From contig VZSR01000514.1 in NCBI GenBank assembly GCA_013398615.1, positions 10,397,256 through 10,461,255 of the forward strand: a stretch of 64,000 bases of DNA, read 5' to 3'. Of this stretch, positions 25,937 through 39,534 are shown one piece after another. The DNA is from Brachypodius melanocephalos (lineage: Eukaryota; Chordata; Aves; Passeriformes; Pycnonotidae). The notes under the pieces are model-generated. The model searched no databases. It saw only the letters and a program-made list of their open reading frames with translations, and was not told the origin of the DNA. Every line of letters begins with the position of its first letter. Within the stretch, counting starts at the first letter, position 1. The position numbers were made by a program, and so were the translations under genes.

Positions 25937-26527
25937 GCTAATTTCATTTCCCCTAAATCCTGAATCAAACAATAGGAAGTAGCAACTTTTTTATATCTCT
26001 TCAAAAGAAAGACATCTGTGGCCCACTGACCTCCTCAACCTCCTCTGTCAGCTTTTAGAGTGAAGGGAGAGCCCTTTATGTGTCATTTTTCCTGGGGAAA
26101 CTCAAACAACTGAGGGAGCGCTGGTTGAACAGGCAGGAGGAGGAAGGTACCACACAAAGGCTTCCCCAAATACCACCTGAGCACCTCCACCCTCTAGGAG
26201 CAGCCTTTGGCAGAGCACTGGGCCAGCAGCTGAAGGCTGCTCTGGTTTTCAAAGCACTGCTGGCTCCTGGGGGGGTCTCTGTCCCAGCAGCAGTGGGTCT
26301 GTGAGACACCGAGGGCTGCTCTGCTTTGCAGTGACTCAGCTCCCCACCAGAAAGGCCAGAGCTTTGCTCATAGGTCGGGATGAAGTCATTATTCCTGAAT
26401 TTCCATCACGCTGGACTGCAGTTCAACCAGCTCCCACGGCCTCAGAGTTTATCTGAGCAATTCCTCTGGGCTGGCTCCGAGTGAAGCCATGGAGACACAT
26501 CCAGACACTGATGTGCCCTGCACCCCT

Positions 26528-26569
26528 CCCAGTTTATTGCCCAGCAGTCCCAGTTTATTGCCCAGCTCT
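26528..26569 (+). repeat. 21-bp direct tandem duplication
   Basis: 'cccagtttattgcccagc' occurs twice head to tail, with only the last bases differing. Confidence 0.85.
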
Positions 26570-26891
26570 AAAGGACAAACCTTCACCATGCTTTCTTGTC
26601 TGCTCCCACACCTGACTGGCCAGACAAGGCAGCAATCTGTTTATTAATTTAGCTTCCAGGTCAGGCATGAAAGCAAAAGATGTGATGAGCTCACTGGCCT
26701 AATGTCCTTAGCTGCTTGGGTTGATTTAAGGTATGTGTTTTGCTAAGGTCCAGAGACCAATTTTTCCTGTCTAATAAAGCAGATAAATGAAAAGGAAACA
26801 TTTGCCTCAAAGTATTTTGTGCAAATGCCTGTGGTTTTTCTCTCTGAAATAAATGAGATTTTTATTTTTGTCTCATTCACTTGGATGCACT

Positions 26892-27056
26892 TCATAGGAT
26901 CATGGAATAGCCTGGGCTGAAAGGGATCTTTAAAGGTTACCCAGTTCCACTCTCTGCCCTGGGCAGGGACACCTTCCATTATCTCAGGTTGTCCCAAACC
27001 CCATCCAACCTGGCCTTAGACACTTCCAGGGATGGGGCAGCCACAGCTTCTCTTCC
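26892..27056 (-). mobile_element. CR1 LINE 3' fragment, minus orientation
   Basis: 'cataggatcatggaatagcc', then 'ctgccctgggcagggacacc', 'ccccatccaacctggcctta' and 'cagggatggggcagccacag'. Good match in order to the reverse CR1 3' end. Confidence 0.9.
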
Positions 27057-27060
27057 ATCC

Positions 27061-30000
27061 AGAGGCAGAGCTCCATGTGAGGCTCTAAACAGTAACATTT
27101 TGGTGATTTACTTTAGCTGGAAAATCCTCAAGAGAAAAAAAAAAAAAATTATGCCGTGTGTTGCACTTCTTCCCATTCTCATACCCTACAACTTCTTCTT
27201 AATCTTCATATTCCATAAACACATACACCTTAGTATCTGGTGCCACTGCAGGATGAAAATTGCCTTGAAATAAAGGCTGTGTAAACCATGGAAGGCAGAG
27301 AAATTCCCAAGCCAACCATTAAACATGAGAGGAAATGGTGACAAAATAGCCTGGTAGCTGCCTGCCCACACCTGAGTCCAAACAACACTTCTGGAAGTGA
27401 AGATCCCTCTGAAATGCCTGTTTTGGAGCAGCATCCCATGAGCAGGTAGAATGTGAGCATTAATTTGTGGATTGCAACATCCACCGAGGTCAGAATGAAG
27501 ACTCAGCTCTTTTATGCACTCATGTTGCTAAGAGCAAGTGTTGCTTTCATTTACCAACCCACAAATCCCATGTGTGGTATTATTTCCCTGTTTTTCAGTG
27601 CTAAGAAATGTGTCTATATAAAACCTCTCAGAAATATTGCTCTAAGGATTCTGTAATTCATTGTAACTCCCAGCCCTAATAACTACAAGGTGATTTTTCA
27701 GAGCTTTCTAAAATTGGCAGGCTAATATTTCTTGGATCAGTCAGAAAAGAAATACTGCTCCATCCTTTGCTTGTCCTTTCTTCATCAACAAATGTAATTA
27801 CAAAACCATATTTCCCCAGCCTAGGATTTCAGGATTCCCTGTCAGAGCCATTTTCCCCTCCTCCAGGAGCCAATCTGAATCCTATTACTCCAGGGGAATG
27901 TCAACTGACTCATCTCCCATCCCTGATGGCCATAGCTCCCATTCCTACCTATCAAATATCTGTCACAGCAGGAATGGATGAAAAGCAGAGATATTCTCAC
28001 AAACCTAAACCTGAAAGATATTCATCCTGAGAGAAAAAAAAGAGGGGTACAGAGGTTTCCATTCTCTCTAAAGAGAGTGGGACAGAGGAACATCTGAACT
28101 CTGGGGAGGGAATAGACCATCAGCTCCAGAAAAAGAAAAAAAAAAAACCCAAAAACAAAAACAAAAAAAAACAAACCAAACAAAAAACCCCCTTCTGCTT
28201 ATGCAGGGATCTGTCTGGTACCATTTACTGCTGTCATTTAATCAGCTCAGAGGTTTAACCTGCACTGGGAAACAGCCACCTGTATGGAAGTCATGAGTGT
28301 GATGTGGAAGAAAAATGGGATTCCTAAGCCAAAAAGAGGAAGGCCCTTTGCACACAAAGGTTATGGATGCTTTTAATTCCAAAGCCCCGTGTGCCAGGGC
28401 TGCAATAATTGATGCTGGAACTTGACAAGCCAGATCAATGATTAATGGTGAGTTTGCTAGTTTTGAACCGAGAGCTGCAGCAGAAGTTAAATCCATTTGT
28501 ACCCTGTCAGAGGAGGGGTGTGCTTTTAAAAGGACAGGCAGAAATTGGCAGGAGGCTTTACAAGGAGGCTGGTGCAGAGCTGGATTTGCTGCATCCTTTA
28601 ATAACAGCTTAATTTCATTTAAGGCATGCCACATATTCAGGTTACCACAAGCACAGGGTGGCTTATCTGACAAGTGGCTGTGATGGATCTCCCGTATGTT
28701 AAACACTTTCCTTCAGGAAGTGTCAAAAACATGATTGATTTCCTTTTATCCCTGTGCCGTGGGGAGTTCTGTTGCAATTCCATGCACTTTGTCAGAATTA
28801 GAACAAAAATCCAGGCAGGCAGTACTGAGCAAAATGGAATGCAGGCAGTGCATGCCATTGCTTTGGGTGGGGAAGAAAGGGTGGTACAATTCTCACCTTT
28901 TAAAAGATCTTTACCCACGGGTGGAGCACCCCTTTTCCTGAATGGCAAGTGCGCTGTAATTTCCAACCCTGCTCTCCTAATTGTTGGATGTGAAACCAGG
29001 ATCAGCCCTGTAATGTTGCTAGTCCCAAGTATAAAGCAATCAAGAGTTAATCTTCAAGTTCTCACTCAGGGAAATTATACCCTGTGTCAGCAGCCGGCTC
29101 CTGACTTGTGCACACAGGTCGGGATTTGACTGATTTGTGATGATTCATGCTAGAGATGCAGCAGGGATAAATGTGCCAAATGTATCATGAACAGCAGCAA
29201 TGCACTGGGATGGTGACAATGGCATGTTCTCCTTAGGGATGGATTTTTGGGAGCATCCTCTGCCCTTCTTGAGGTGCAGGACACAGTCTGTGGTGCCACC
29301 CTGGCACGGCAGCTGTGTTTTAAAGCACTGACACAAAACTTGTCCCATCAAGCAGGAAACTGTCAGCACTCACATTTTCACCATGTGACCCCCAAGTCAA
29401 GGTAATCAGAGCACAGACTTCTCCTTGCCTGCAGGAATGAATGCCTGTTGCTGCAATATTTTCAACACAGTGAAAGGTTAATGCATGCATTGCCAGGCAT
29501 GTAATTAACACTTCTTCTCTTGTAGCACATCGCCTTTTAAAATTAGCATTGCTTTTGTCCATTTGTGGCAGGAGCTGGCATTTCCCTTCATTTCATTCGT
29601 ATTTTTAATTTACAGCACTGGTTTTCTGTCCTCCACATGTATTTGCAGCCTGTGCCCAAACAAACCTCATTTCTGAGCCTGAGCTCAGTCTGTGCTTTGG
29701 GGGCACCTGGCAGTGCCCAGCACTGGCAGCCTGTGGGCAGGGAAGGACATTCTGCTCATATTCCCTCTTTATCCAAAGCTCCCAGAGCCTCCCTTCAAGC
29801 TCCCTGCCAGCCCATGCCTGCAGCAGCTCCTCTCTGCCAGCTCAGCCCCTTCTCAGAGCCCTGCATCACCCAGAGATGCTTTAAGCCACCCTGGCCCTCC
29901 GTCCCTGCTCCTAGCTCAGCTCCTCTGGTGACATTTTTGACATTTTTGGTTCATCTGCCGAGCTGCTCCTGCCGCTGACGTGTGTCAGTGCTCCCAAGGG

Positions 30001-30867
30001 AAGTCAGCCGATTGCTGTGCTGCAGCTTCAGCTTCTTCTGGAATGATCAAGGCTTTATTAGACCCTGACTAGGAGCTGACTCAATCCGGGGTTGATTGAA
30101 GCGTTCAGCCCATTTAATATCTGAATGCTCAGGGTTGGAAGTGAAGCCATCCCCAGGCAGACGCTGCCTGCAAGCCAGTCTCTCTCCTGGGTCACACTTC
30201 ATCTCAGTCTCCTTGAATCCACCCGTTCTGTAACAATCGAGGATAAGATCGTTTCCTGGTTTGTATTTTTTACCTTCTGACAAGTTTTTGAGCAGGCTTT
30301 GAGGTGTCACCAGCCCGAATGGCAGCACATTGTCTTTCTTGAATCGATGCTCGTTTCCTGATCAGCTGTCAGACTCCTCTCTTTTTCTGTTCCACACTTT
30401 GTCCTTGTGATCCCAGGGCTGCTGAGGGGGCCTGGGACAGGGAAAGCACAGCCTGTCCCGAGTTTTTGTACCCAAGAATGGAGAGGGAAAGAAAGGGGAA
30501 TACTTGGAGGCTGTTTTATCCCATCCTGCTGTTTGTTTCCTCCTGCATCTGGCCCTGCTCCTCCACAAAAACACTCCAGGCTGGGGAGGCTTAGCAGCCT
30601 TCCCATGGCTTGGTGGTGGAGGTACAAACGGGATTGGAAATGTCCTCAGGAGGAGGAGGACACCATAAAACCATTCCTCCTCCTGCTATTCCCATCACTG
30701 CATTATTCTCCACAACAGGGGCGATGAGTGCCCTGCTCTCCTTGCAGACAGGATGCATCACTCCCTTCCAAGCCCCTGAGGAGCTTCAAAGTCCAAATAC
30801 TGGGAGAAAGAGCGAGGTAAAGAGTCCCTTCCTGTTGTAGTTTCCTGAATTATTTTTCACCATCATA
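27061..30867. other. Non-coding stretch with a possible regulatory core at 28380-28640
   Basis: No supported exon. The part 28380-28640 is repeat-free and includes TGATTAAT (28438-28445), a PBX/HOX-type site. A second such part is 30030-30300, with retained CpGs. Frames of up to 154 codons occur on both strands over the first part, which argues against either being real. Confidence 0.4.
28130..28190 (+). repeat. A-rich (CAAAAA)n-like tract
   Basis: Low-complexity A with scattered C. Confidence 0.9.
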
Positions 30868-30933
30868 CCAAAAAAAAACCCAAAACAAAACCAAAAAAAA
30901 GCCCCCCAAAAAACCCAAACCCCAAAAAAAACA
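30868..30933 (+). repeat. (CCAAAAAA)n-like tract
   Basis: Alternating C and A runs; similar in composition to the 28130 tract. Confidence 0.9.
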
Positions 30934-32122
30934 AGGGAGCAGAAGGCTTTTAAAAGACCAAAAGAAATAAACATCAACTGAAGTTCCTTTGCTCCAGTTG
31001 CCAGACTTGGAATTTTTAATACTTTTAACATATCCGAAATGCCTCTGGAAACCCAAAGGCCTTCTTGGGGTTTTTGTATTTCATTTTAGCTCAATGAAAA
31101 ATGAGCAAAAGCCCATGTTTTTTGTTTTTCCAGCCTAACACAAAAGTTCTCAAAACAAGGAGGAATATCCAGGTCAACAAAGCAAGAACAGGCTGCACCA
31201 TGGAAAAATAAAACATCAGCTCAGTTTCCAGAGAGGTGAAGAATCAAAGGCCTTGTCCCTGCCAGGAATTCCCGTCTCCCAGAGAAACTCAACAAATTCA
31301 AAAAGACAGAAAACTCTCTAAAATGGAGTTTTGTTTTTGCTCCCCATGGGAAAATGGGATTTTACATCTTCTGCCTCTTGCAAAAACCCAACATTTTCCT
31401 AACTGAAAGCTGGATACATTTTCAATGTGTCTTCTGTGCTTTACAAATTATGTTGCATTTTAGCCTCCCTTGCTCCCATGCCACGGGAAGGGCTGAATTT
31501 TTTGATTTATATTTCATAGGAGTAGGTGATGATTCTTTAAGTCATCTTGGAAAGCTGTTAGCACAAGGAGTCCTGCTGGAACATAATCCTCTGCAAAAAC
31601 TGCCTCTTCATGAGAGGTATTTGCAGGCTGGCTCCCACCAGCAGGGCTGGGCTAAATCACAACCAATCATAAAATATGATCATAAAGGTCTGTTCTTTCC
31701 CTAAATTGACTATCTAAAGGCAAAAATCCTTCAGCAGGTCTTTTAGCCAGGGACTAAGGATACTTTATTCCACTTGAGTAATCCCACTCCCACTCTTAAA
31801 AGTCCACATTATCTCAAAAGCAGCCCTCTGGATTTAGTCGTGCTTAGTCAGTGAAGCCTGGCCTAATTTATTTTTGTTCTTCTCCTGAAAGTATCCAATA
31901 AATTCAAACACATCATGAGAATTGCACCAAACCAAAAATATTTTTTAAAAAGTCATAATAATAAAGGGTACGTGGAAGGCTTCCAAGGATTCCTTAGGAA
32001 AATTCTTTTGAATTCATGTGCATTAAAAAAAAGGCATTATTTCATTCCAGGCACAATGACAAAAAAATGTTAGGAACTAGAGCTGGGAAAAATATTTTGG
32101 ATTTGGTAAATGGTGGGAGCAT
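30934..32122. other. Non-coding AT-rich stretch, nothing recognised
   Basis: Only short frames; the 116-codon frame at 31354-31704 has no domain. Confidence 0.5.
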
Positions 32123-32158
32123 CTTTTTTTCTTTTTTTCTTTTTTTCTTTTTTTTCTT
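32123..32158 (+). repeat. (CTTTTTTT)n microsatellite
   Basis: C at 32123, 32131, 32139, 32147 and 32156 with T between: an 8-bp unit repeated about four times. Confidence 0.95.
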
Positions 32159-32493
32159 ACTACTTCAGTAAAGACCAACTTGTAAAAATCATTTTCATCA
32201 ACTGCAGAACAACCTTAACTGAATTACAGCAACAAAAACCAGGTAAAACAGCACCTTCCTTAGAAATTTGCAGTGAAAACATCAGGTAGTTCAGCAAACA
32301 GATTTATTTATACTCCACATATTGTTCTAAATTTCAACAGTGGCCAAGGGGAGTATATTTATCCAATGAGCTGATTCTGCCACCCTTCCTTGGCTGGCAT
32401 CTAAGAAATTGCACATAATTACTGGAAAATACAAGGTGGGAAGGAACTTCTCTTCCTTGGACTGAAAACCTAAATCATGACATGTCCTTAGAG

Positions 32494-32636
32494 CCACAGA
32501 ATCATAAAATGCTTTGGGTGGGAAGGGACCTTAGAGATCACCTTGTTCCAATTCCCTGTTATGGGCAGGGACACCTCCCACCAAACCAGGCTGCTCGAAG
32601 CCCCAAAACCTGGCCTTGGTATTGATCACTGGGAGG
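32494..32636 (-). mobile_element. CR1 LINE 3' fragment, minus orientation
   Basis: 'ccacagaatcataaaatgct' and 'gggaagggaccttagagatc', then 'ttatgggcagggacacctcc' and 'aaaccaggctgctcgaagcc'. Reverse CR1 3' end. Confidence 0.9.
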
Positions 32637-32639
32637 AAT

Positions 32640-35600
32640 TCATGTAAACAAAAAATTCATGGCTCCAAAAATGTGTTTTCCCCCTTCTTTTTTCCACTTT
32701 GGCTGCCCATGTCCAGCTTTAAGTCCTGCTGCATCCCTCTGTAGCTGCCAAACCTCCCAAATGCATCCTCCATTGATTTCCCTCTTTTTTGCTGGATCCT
32801 GTTTCAGCCTTTTTACGATGCTGGCAGCTGCAATAAAATATGCAAAGTCATGAAACTCTCAGGGCTGCATCGAGTTTGGCTCAAAGGCCAGCAAAGGGCA
32901 GAACCTTGTCCCTGATAGATGTACAGAAAATGTTCTTTTCCAAAGCAGGACAGCCACAAAATGCTGCAGAAATTCCCACCAGGCATCACAGAGGACCAAA
33001 GGACGGGGCAAATCTTTATCCACCTTCTCGTGGATAAAGAACAGTTGGGAGCTGTAGGATTGTAAAGGACAGGAAGATGCAGGAGGCAAGGAAGCTCCAG
33101 CCTTTTTTACATGGTCTGTAAAAATAAATTCCTAAACAAAAAATTGTCTCTGGGTGACCCCACTGGCTGCACTTTCATCTGTAGACACTGCAAATTGGGA
33201 ACAACGAGGCACTTCAGCAAATTGAAAAAGTCACTGGAATAGAAAGAGGAGGGAAACTGTTTCAGGCAGAACATTGTTATTTTTGTGAAGTGTTTACCAA
33301 AACACAAGTGGAAAAATTATTTTGAAAATCCATCTAACTCTGACATCACTCAAGGCTCAGCGAGGGCAAGGGGGATGTGGAGTAGTTCTTGTGTAGATGT
33401 GATTTACTCTGTTTTAGAGATGGATGTAGACTGCCTGACTTCATCAGCTAAATTAACTATACACTAGCCCGAGTCAGATTAGGTAATTGCATTTCTAATT
33501 GATCAGCACTCTTACCAGAAGGTGGATGCAAGCCAGATATTTTAAGATATCCCCAGTATTCCACATGCTTCCAAATACATGTTTTTGTTTTGGATTTGAA
33601 GTCAGAGCAGCCCCTAACGAAGCAACAAGCTGCAGTTTCTCAGTGTGGTGATGCCTTCTGGGCTATCTGAAGTACAGATGCATCTACAGAGTGGAAGTTC
33701 TGCCTCAGCAAAGAGGGGCATCACTCTGAGGTAATTATAGATACCTGCCTTGAATGTCAGGGACTTGCCATAACAGATCTACATTTGAGAGTGGGGTTTT
33801 TATAAATAACGTGGCACTTGGCACATCTCCCACTGCAGCAAACGGGGCTGTCACGCAAAAACGTCCTCACGGTGCCTTCCTTGGAGGATGTGCAGAGCCA
33901 CGGGAGCAGCCTGGCTGACACTGTCACGTCCTGCTTCTGGAGATGTGTTAAATCTGTCCTGATCCTATCTGGCTTTGCTGTACCTAGACAAGAACTCCGG
34001 GTCAGGAGCTGCTGTAACATATGGGCTGCAGCAGTGCCTGGCACCCTCTGTGGGAAATGGGAGAAACGAGCTGGAGTGGCACTGCTTGTTAAACGCTGCA
34101 AGGACATCGCCGCGATTCATTGCTATTTTCATGCCTCTCTGACAGGGGAAACTAATCCAAGGCACTTTGAAAATGCGGCTGATGTGCTCTGAAGGCTGGG
34201 ACAGTGCGGGCTGAGAGCAAAGGCCAAGAGCAAATTCTTTCCGAGGAAGCCGAGCGTGTGTTCGATGTGCAGGGACCCTCTAAAGCAGGGGGTAATGCAA
34301 CTGCTGCAGCGAACCCCCCTTGCACGGACTCTCTCCTTTCCAGGATTCAGAAGGGTTTGAAGCCGGCTTTTTTTCCAATCCCACCGTTCTCCTCCCCTCT
34401 CTGCATTTCAGCCTCTCCAGGCAGCAAGAAAAAACGAAAGAATTCGATATTTTGAAAAAAGAACGGCTGGCAGGAACTAAGGAGATTATCGCTCAGATAG
34501 AGAGCAATCCCCTTCAGAACGTTTGTCTTTGATATGCATCCCTCGAGGTCCCTTTAGGGCAGCTCCTATGGAAATTGGTGGCAATTAGGCACTTAGGTAC
34601 CTCGGTGGTACCTCAGCCTTCCCACTCCCCAGCCGTCAGAACAAAAGCTTTTGAGTGCGAGCCCCCGCAGGAAGAATTAGTTTGGAAAAGGGAAATGGGT
34701 TTACAAGTTGTGAACTCAGACAAGGGCATTCGAACAACAAAAACCTGGCCGACTCCTTTGTTCAGTCACAAAAGCCAGCCACCATTTGGCTGAAACCTTC
34801 GGTTTTTCCACTGCAGCTCCTTAAATGAGCTTTTGGAAGGTCAATTTGCAAGAAGCAGATAAAACCAGCTGCCAGCATGGAAATGCCATCTCACAGTGGA
34901 GAAAGGACATGCTGGGAAGTGAGATCTGATGCTGGGGCTGAGCAGGACCCAAAAATGTCCCCACCATCAAGTAGGAGCTGAGTGAGGGCATGAAGCTGCT
35001 GCAGCAACTGCTCTGTGGGGAACCTGCCCGTGCCGGGGCTTCAGAAAGGCACGACAGAACCAAAAAGTTCTTTTCTAACACAAGTTTTTATTAAAGAAAC
35101 AGCACAGTCCACTTCTTGCTGGATGCTTTCCTCTACTTTCTCTCCCTTTCCCCAAAAAGACACATGGTTTGTACTCTCTTTTTAATGCACAGCCTCACCC
35201 CCAGACTTTCTTCCTCACCCAAAACCCTGCTGAAGATGAAGGAGATGGGACTTGCAGGAGCAGAGGCTTTTGAAGAAAGTTTAAAGGAAAGTTCTGAACA
35301 GCCTGGCTGTGTAAATGCTGACAGGAATGTGAGTATCTGCCTGCCTGTGTGTGGAAATGGAAAGAATGGGAAGGAACTGTTCAAGGTTATAAATAAAAAT
35401 AATGAGATGGGATTTCAGAGAAAAAATGTTAAGGCTGAATATCAAGGGGAATTTCCTGCCATGGGTGCTTCCAGTGCTTCCTGGTGGTTTTTTAAGGAAA
35501 AATGATGGATGAGTTACCACTGAAGGCATGAAATGGAGAAGGCACTGGGAAAGGCACACCAGCCAACACTGCACGCCTGGGCAGACTCAGTCCTCCTGCA

Positions 35601-38300
35601 CCTCCCCTAAATCCTTCTTACTAACAGTGATGTTACTCTCATCCAGGTCCCCAACCAGCAGCAGAAGCCAGAAGCAACCAGATTTTTGTCACATAAATGC
35701 AGAAGCTCCTGGAAACCTCACTGGAGTGTGTGATCCATGGTTAGCAAGATTTCTGCTAAGTTCAGTTTACCAACGTTCCTGAATCAGGTCATAGAGCTAC
35801 TCCTTTCCAGATTTCATTTACATCTGCATATTTAGGGTTAGAAAGTCCCACGTTACTCAGAAACCATGAGCTTTTTGCATAGGTTCAGCAATAAAATCAC
35901 AGGCCAGTACTGAACAATTCCAGGGATGGGGCAGCCACAGCTTCTCTGGGCAACCTGTGCCATTTTCCTTTTAAATGTAGCCCAAGGTAGAAGGAAAAGC
36001 AGGAAAATTAAAGTTTCTGCACTTGTCACAAGCTTTACACACAAGATTTATGAACCACACCATCTGCACATACACCAGCCCCAACCACATGAGAGCTGGA
36101 TCCTCTCCAATAATCTGTTCCTGACATAGCCAGTGACCTTGAAAACCATCAATCTGTGCATTAAAATCAATATAATTTTTTTTTTCATACTTCACTATCT
36201 GTCCCTCAAAGCTGTGATGGAGATGTTGGAAATTAAATAAAATTTACAATAGATTTGACTCTGCATCAAACAAATCATATTAAAACTAATGCCAGGTTCC
36301 TGGATTAGGCATGCACCTTCTTGTTCAGAATTTGGGCCTTTACCTATGGACCTGAAATCAGATTTTGTCTCAGTCCTGTTATCAGAAGGGAAACCAGAGA
36401 GATGCAGCTCTACTTAGAGCCTCTGCCACTGTAGCTGGGACCTCCTCTTTGGGATGCCCTGTGCTATAGGATTAGATGATAAATAAGACAGTAAAGCTTT
36501 TCTATCCCAGAAAGAGAAGACAGGTGCCCCGAGATGCTTGCAAGCATCCCTGATCCGTATCTGAATGTTGAAACATCAGTTTCTAAATCAATAGCATTTA
36601 ACTTGTTCAGAGAAAACTGGGTGCAAAGACAGGGCTGTGTGATAAAATTGTGTCATATTGGCTCTCCAAAAGACAAAGGCTTTTTTTTTTTCAAAGCTGT
36701 TACAATTGTTCTGGGTGCTCTGTCTAATCCTGAAAGATCCCAGTGATGAAACATATGAATATCAAAGGAGAGATTACATTTACTGTAACTTCAGAGTCTT
36801 TTTCCTGCTCCCTTCAGGTGGATTTAGAAATGCTTGTTTAGCTTTCATTCACTGTAGGTTTTAATCTCCCCAGAAAACAAGAGCATGTTACTTAGAAATT
36901 ACTGAAATGGAGAAAACATTTCTCCTCCACACTGGTCACCAGTGAAATTCTTGACATAAAAGCACAAGAGGGAACAAGGTATTTAAGTTACTTTGCCACA
37001 ACAAAATACAAGTCTGATTAACCATATACTCTCCTTTCCTCCTTTTGTACTAAAAAAAGTACAAAAATTTCAGTGCTGCACAGTAGAAGTTGAGAGTGTA
37101 CACAGAGAGTGTAATGACTTGGCCAAAGTCAAAGAGCAAATCAAAATTACTCCCAGAACAAGGACGTGGGCATTCACATCTGTCATTTTGTGCCCTGCCC
37201 ACAGAGGTGATGATGGAAAAGCAAACTCCTGCCACCACTTCCTTCTAAAAAAGAAGTCCTGAAAATGCGTCACTACTTCACACTTGTCCTATTAGTAAAT
37301 ACGAATGTCAATGAAATGTTAATGTGACATTTTACCACAATCAGGGCATTAATTTAATTATGTAAAGATCCTCATTAATTAGATTCTTTAATTGCTAAGT
37401 TTTTGGCTTCCTACGCCTGAAATTATTAGCAGGATCTTCGTGCAATAGTTTCCATTCCAATATCTGTGTAAAGCCCTTGGACCTACAACGTTCTCCATGA
37501 CCCATTTAATAAAGTGAATTACTTTCACTGACATCCATGATAGGTTGAGGGTTGTCATTGTACCTCATATTTTTGATTAAAAAAACCCCACCTCTTAACC
37601 AGGTAGCCTGAACTAAGGCTATTCCTTGATTTTACAGAACATCTTTATAAAGAGGAAAACTTGCACGCATGACCCAAAATATATTTGACAACAATGTTTT
37701 TATCTCTTTCTTGCTCCAAACTACCTGCCCTGCCTGCTGGGAAGGTGGAACAGAAGACTTTGCCAGCCTGTTTATGGTAAATGTGTTAAAAACATGTAGA
37801 TGATGCTGCAAAGATTTCCAGGCTTGGTAGAGGACCGTGTATTTTTCTGCTTCAAATTCAGCAGTGTAGGGACATGTTTCTATACATTAACCAGAGGTCT
37901 GGTGCATATTCCACACCTAAAGTCCAGCAACAGGAGCTCCCATTGCCATTGTTTGCCTTTCCCAATAAATTCCAAGTGCTCTCTACAGCAGCCAAAAGCA
38001 CCATCCTGGGATAAAATGTTATTTTTCTTTCACTTTAGCAAAGAGATACCCAGAAGGGTGGAGGGCTGGCTTCCTATGCTGTCAGAAAAATTCCTTTCCA
38101 GCTGCTGATGACAAGGAGCAGAGAACTGTGTGATGATAAACCATCCATTTTCCCTTGCTTGGAGGAGCTCAGCACCGCGGTGAGCTGAAGGAAATTGGGC
38201 AGCAGTGGAGGTTTGGAGCTGCAGGGCTGCGTGTCCATGGGGTAAATCAGGCACACAACTCCTCTGATCCATGGCTCCTCGTCAGCTGCGTGCTCCAATG
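32640..38300. other. Non-coding stretch, candidate regulatory patches
   Basis: No gene supported. The part 33780-34560 keeps many CpGs and shares a 17-nt block with 4187-4203 (at 34522-34538). The part 37300-37450 is packed with TAAT/ATTA cores. The CR1 piece at 35911 lies inside the stretch. Confidence 0.4.
35911..35965 (-). mobile_element. CR1 LINE short internal fragment, minus orientation
   Basis: 'tccagggatggggcagccac' followed by 'agcttctctgggcaacctgt' is a characteristic CR1 block. The flanking parts of the element are missing. Confidence 0.8.
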
Positions 38301-38727
38301 CACAGATCATCGTGCAGACAGGTAAGGGAACACCAGGGATCACCAGGCAGAAATTGCTGTGTCTGTCTGTCTGTCCTGTGGGAGCTGAGGAAGCTCCTCA
38401 GCATGCTGGAGCTCCTTGCAGGGAGCACTGGGATGCAGGGGGACACTGGGATCTGCAGAAGAGGGATCTGCACATCCTTTCTGCATGGAGACACCGCAGC
38501 CCCACGGGCCACCAGCTCTGCTCCCACCACCTCCTTCTCATTTGTTTTTCCATTTTATTCTTGTTCTTTCAGGTGGAAATGACTAACTCCTTCCAAAGGA
38601 CGCTGGTGGACAGAACAACTTATTTATGTCTCTTGCACAGCTGGCCAGAGCCTGTGCAGGAAATGCAGGTGATTTATCAGAGGCTGCTCACAGGCATGGA
38701 ACATGGGCTTCCTGCACAGCTCAGGGG

Positions 38728-38806
38728 CTCTTCCCTTCTTTTATTTACTCTTCTTTTTCACTCTTCCCTTCTTGTATTTACTCTTCTTTTTCACTCTTCC
38801 CTTTTT
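38728..38806 (+). repeat. 33-bp tandem repeat, ~2.4 copies
   Basis: The unit at 38728-38760 is repeated at 38761-38793 with one change (T to G), then a partial copy follows. As 33 is a multiple of three, all copies stay open in one frame. This helps to produce the long chance frame 38312-39037. Confidence 0.9.
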
Positions 38807-39534
38807 ATGAAGGTTTGCAAATTCTTCTCCAATGATTCCAACCATGTTGCTGTAAAATCACTGATTCCTGTGACACCTAACAAAGTGCTCTGTCCCTCTC
38901 AATGCAATTTTTCCCCCGCATCTCTGTGCTTCCTCACATCCCTCCCCAGTTCACAGCCTGCATCCTTCATCAGTCACAACCACAGCTTTGAGCTAAATGC
39001 AGTAGAAAACCACATGAACTGTCTGGTGATGAAATGAATTCAGCACACACCATAAACCTAAAAAAAAAAGTCCTAAAAGCATCACTCATCACATTCTGCA
39101 CATCTCCATTGTTACCAGGATCTCACAGTCCTGAACCTAAAGGTTGAACCAGGACTTGGGTGAGCATTTTCCATCAGGTAGCACTGATGTATTTGCAGCT
39201 CACATGGGCAGCCCCAGGCTCAGCAGAGATGCCCTGATGGCACCTGCAGATGGTTTCTCACCTCATGCCATCGCACAAATCAGGGCACAAATGTCTGAGC
39301 TCATATCCAGCAGCTCTTGCCCTCCTCAGCAAACCTCATCTTTCCCCTCACTCCTTTCTCCTCCCACCTGTCCTTCCTCAGCAGCACCCTGCACCTTCTG
39401 AAACAAGCTGATGCCCACACTTATCTTGGCATGCCCTTGAATTGCTGAGAGGCCAGCTTCCAAAATCTTATTTTTCATGTTCCAAGACATTGTCTAGTTC
39501 CTAGTAATAACACATTTCCCAGCCCTAGGTGTTA

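Noticed and set aside
28242..29129. Frames of 154 (minus) and 151 (plus) codons as possible genes
   Set aside because: They lie next to each other on opposite strands with no splice pattern, domain or codon bias; more likely non-coding unique DNA.
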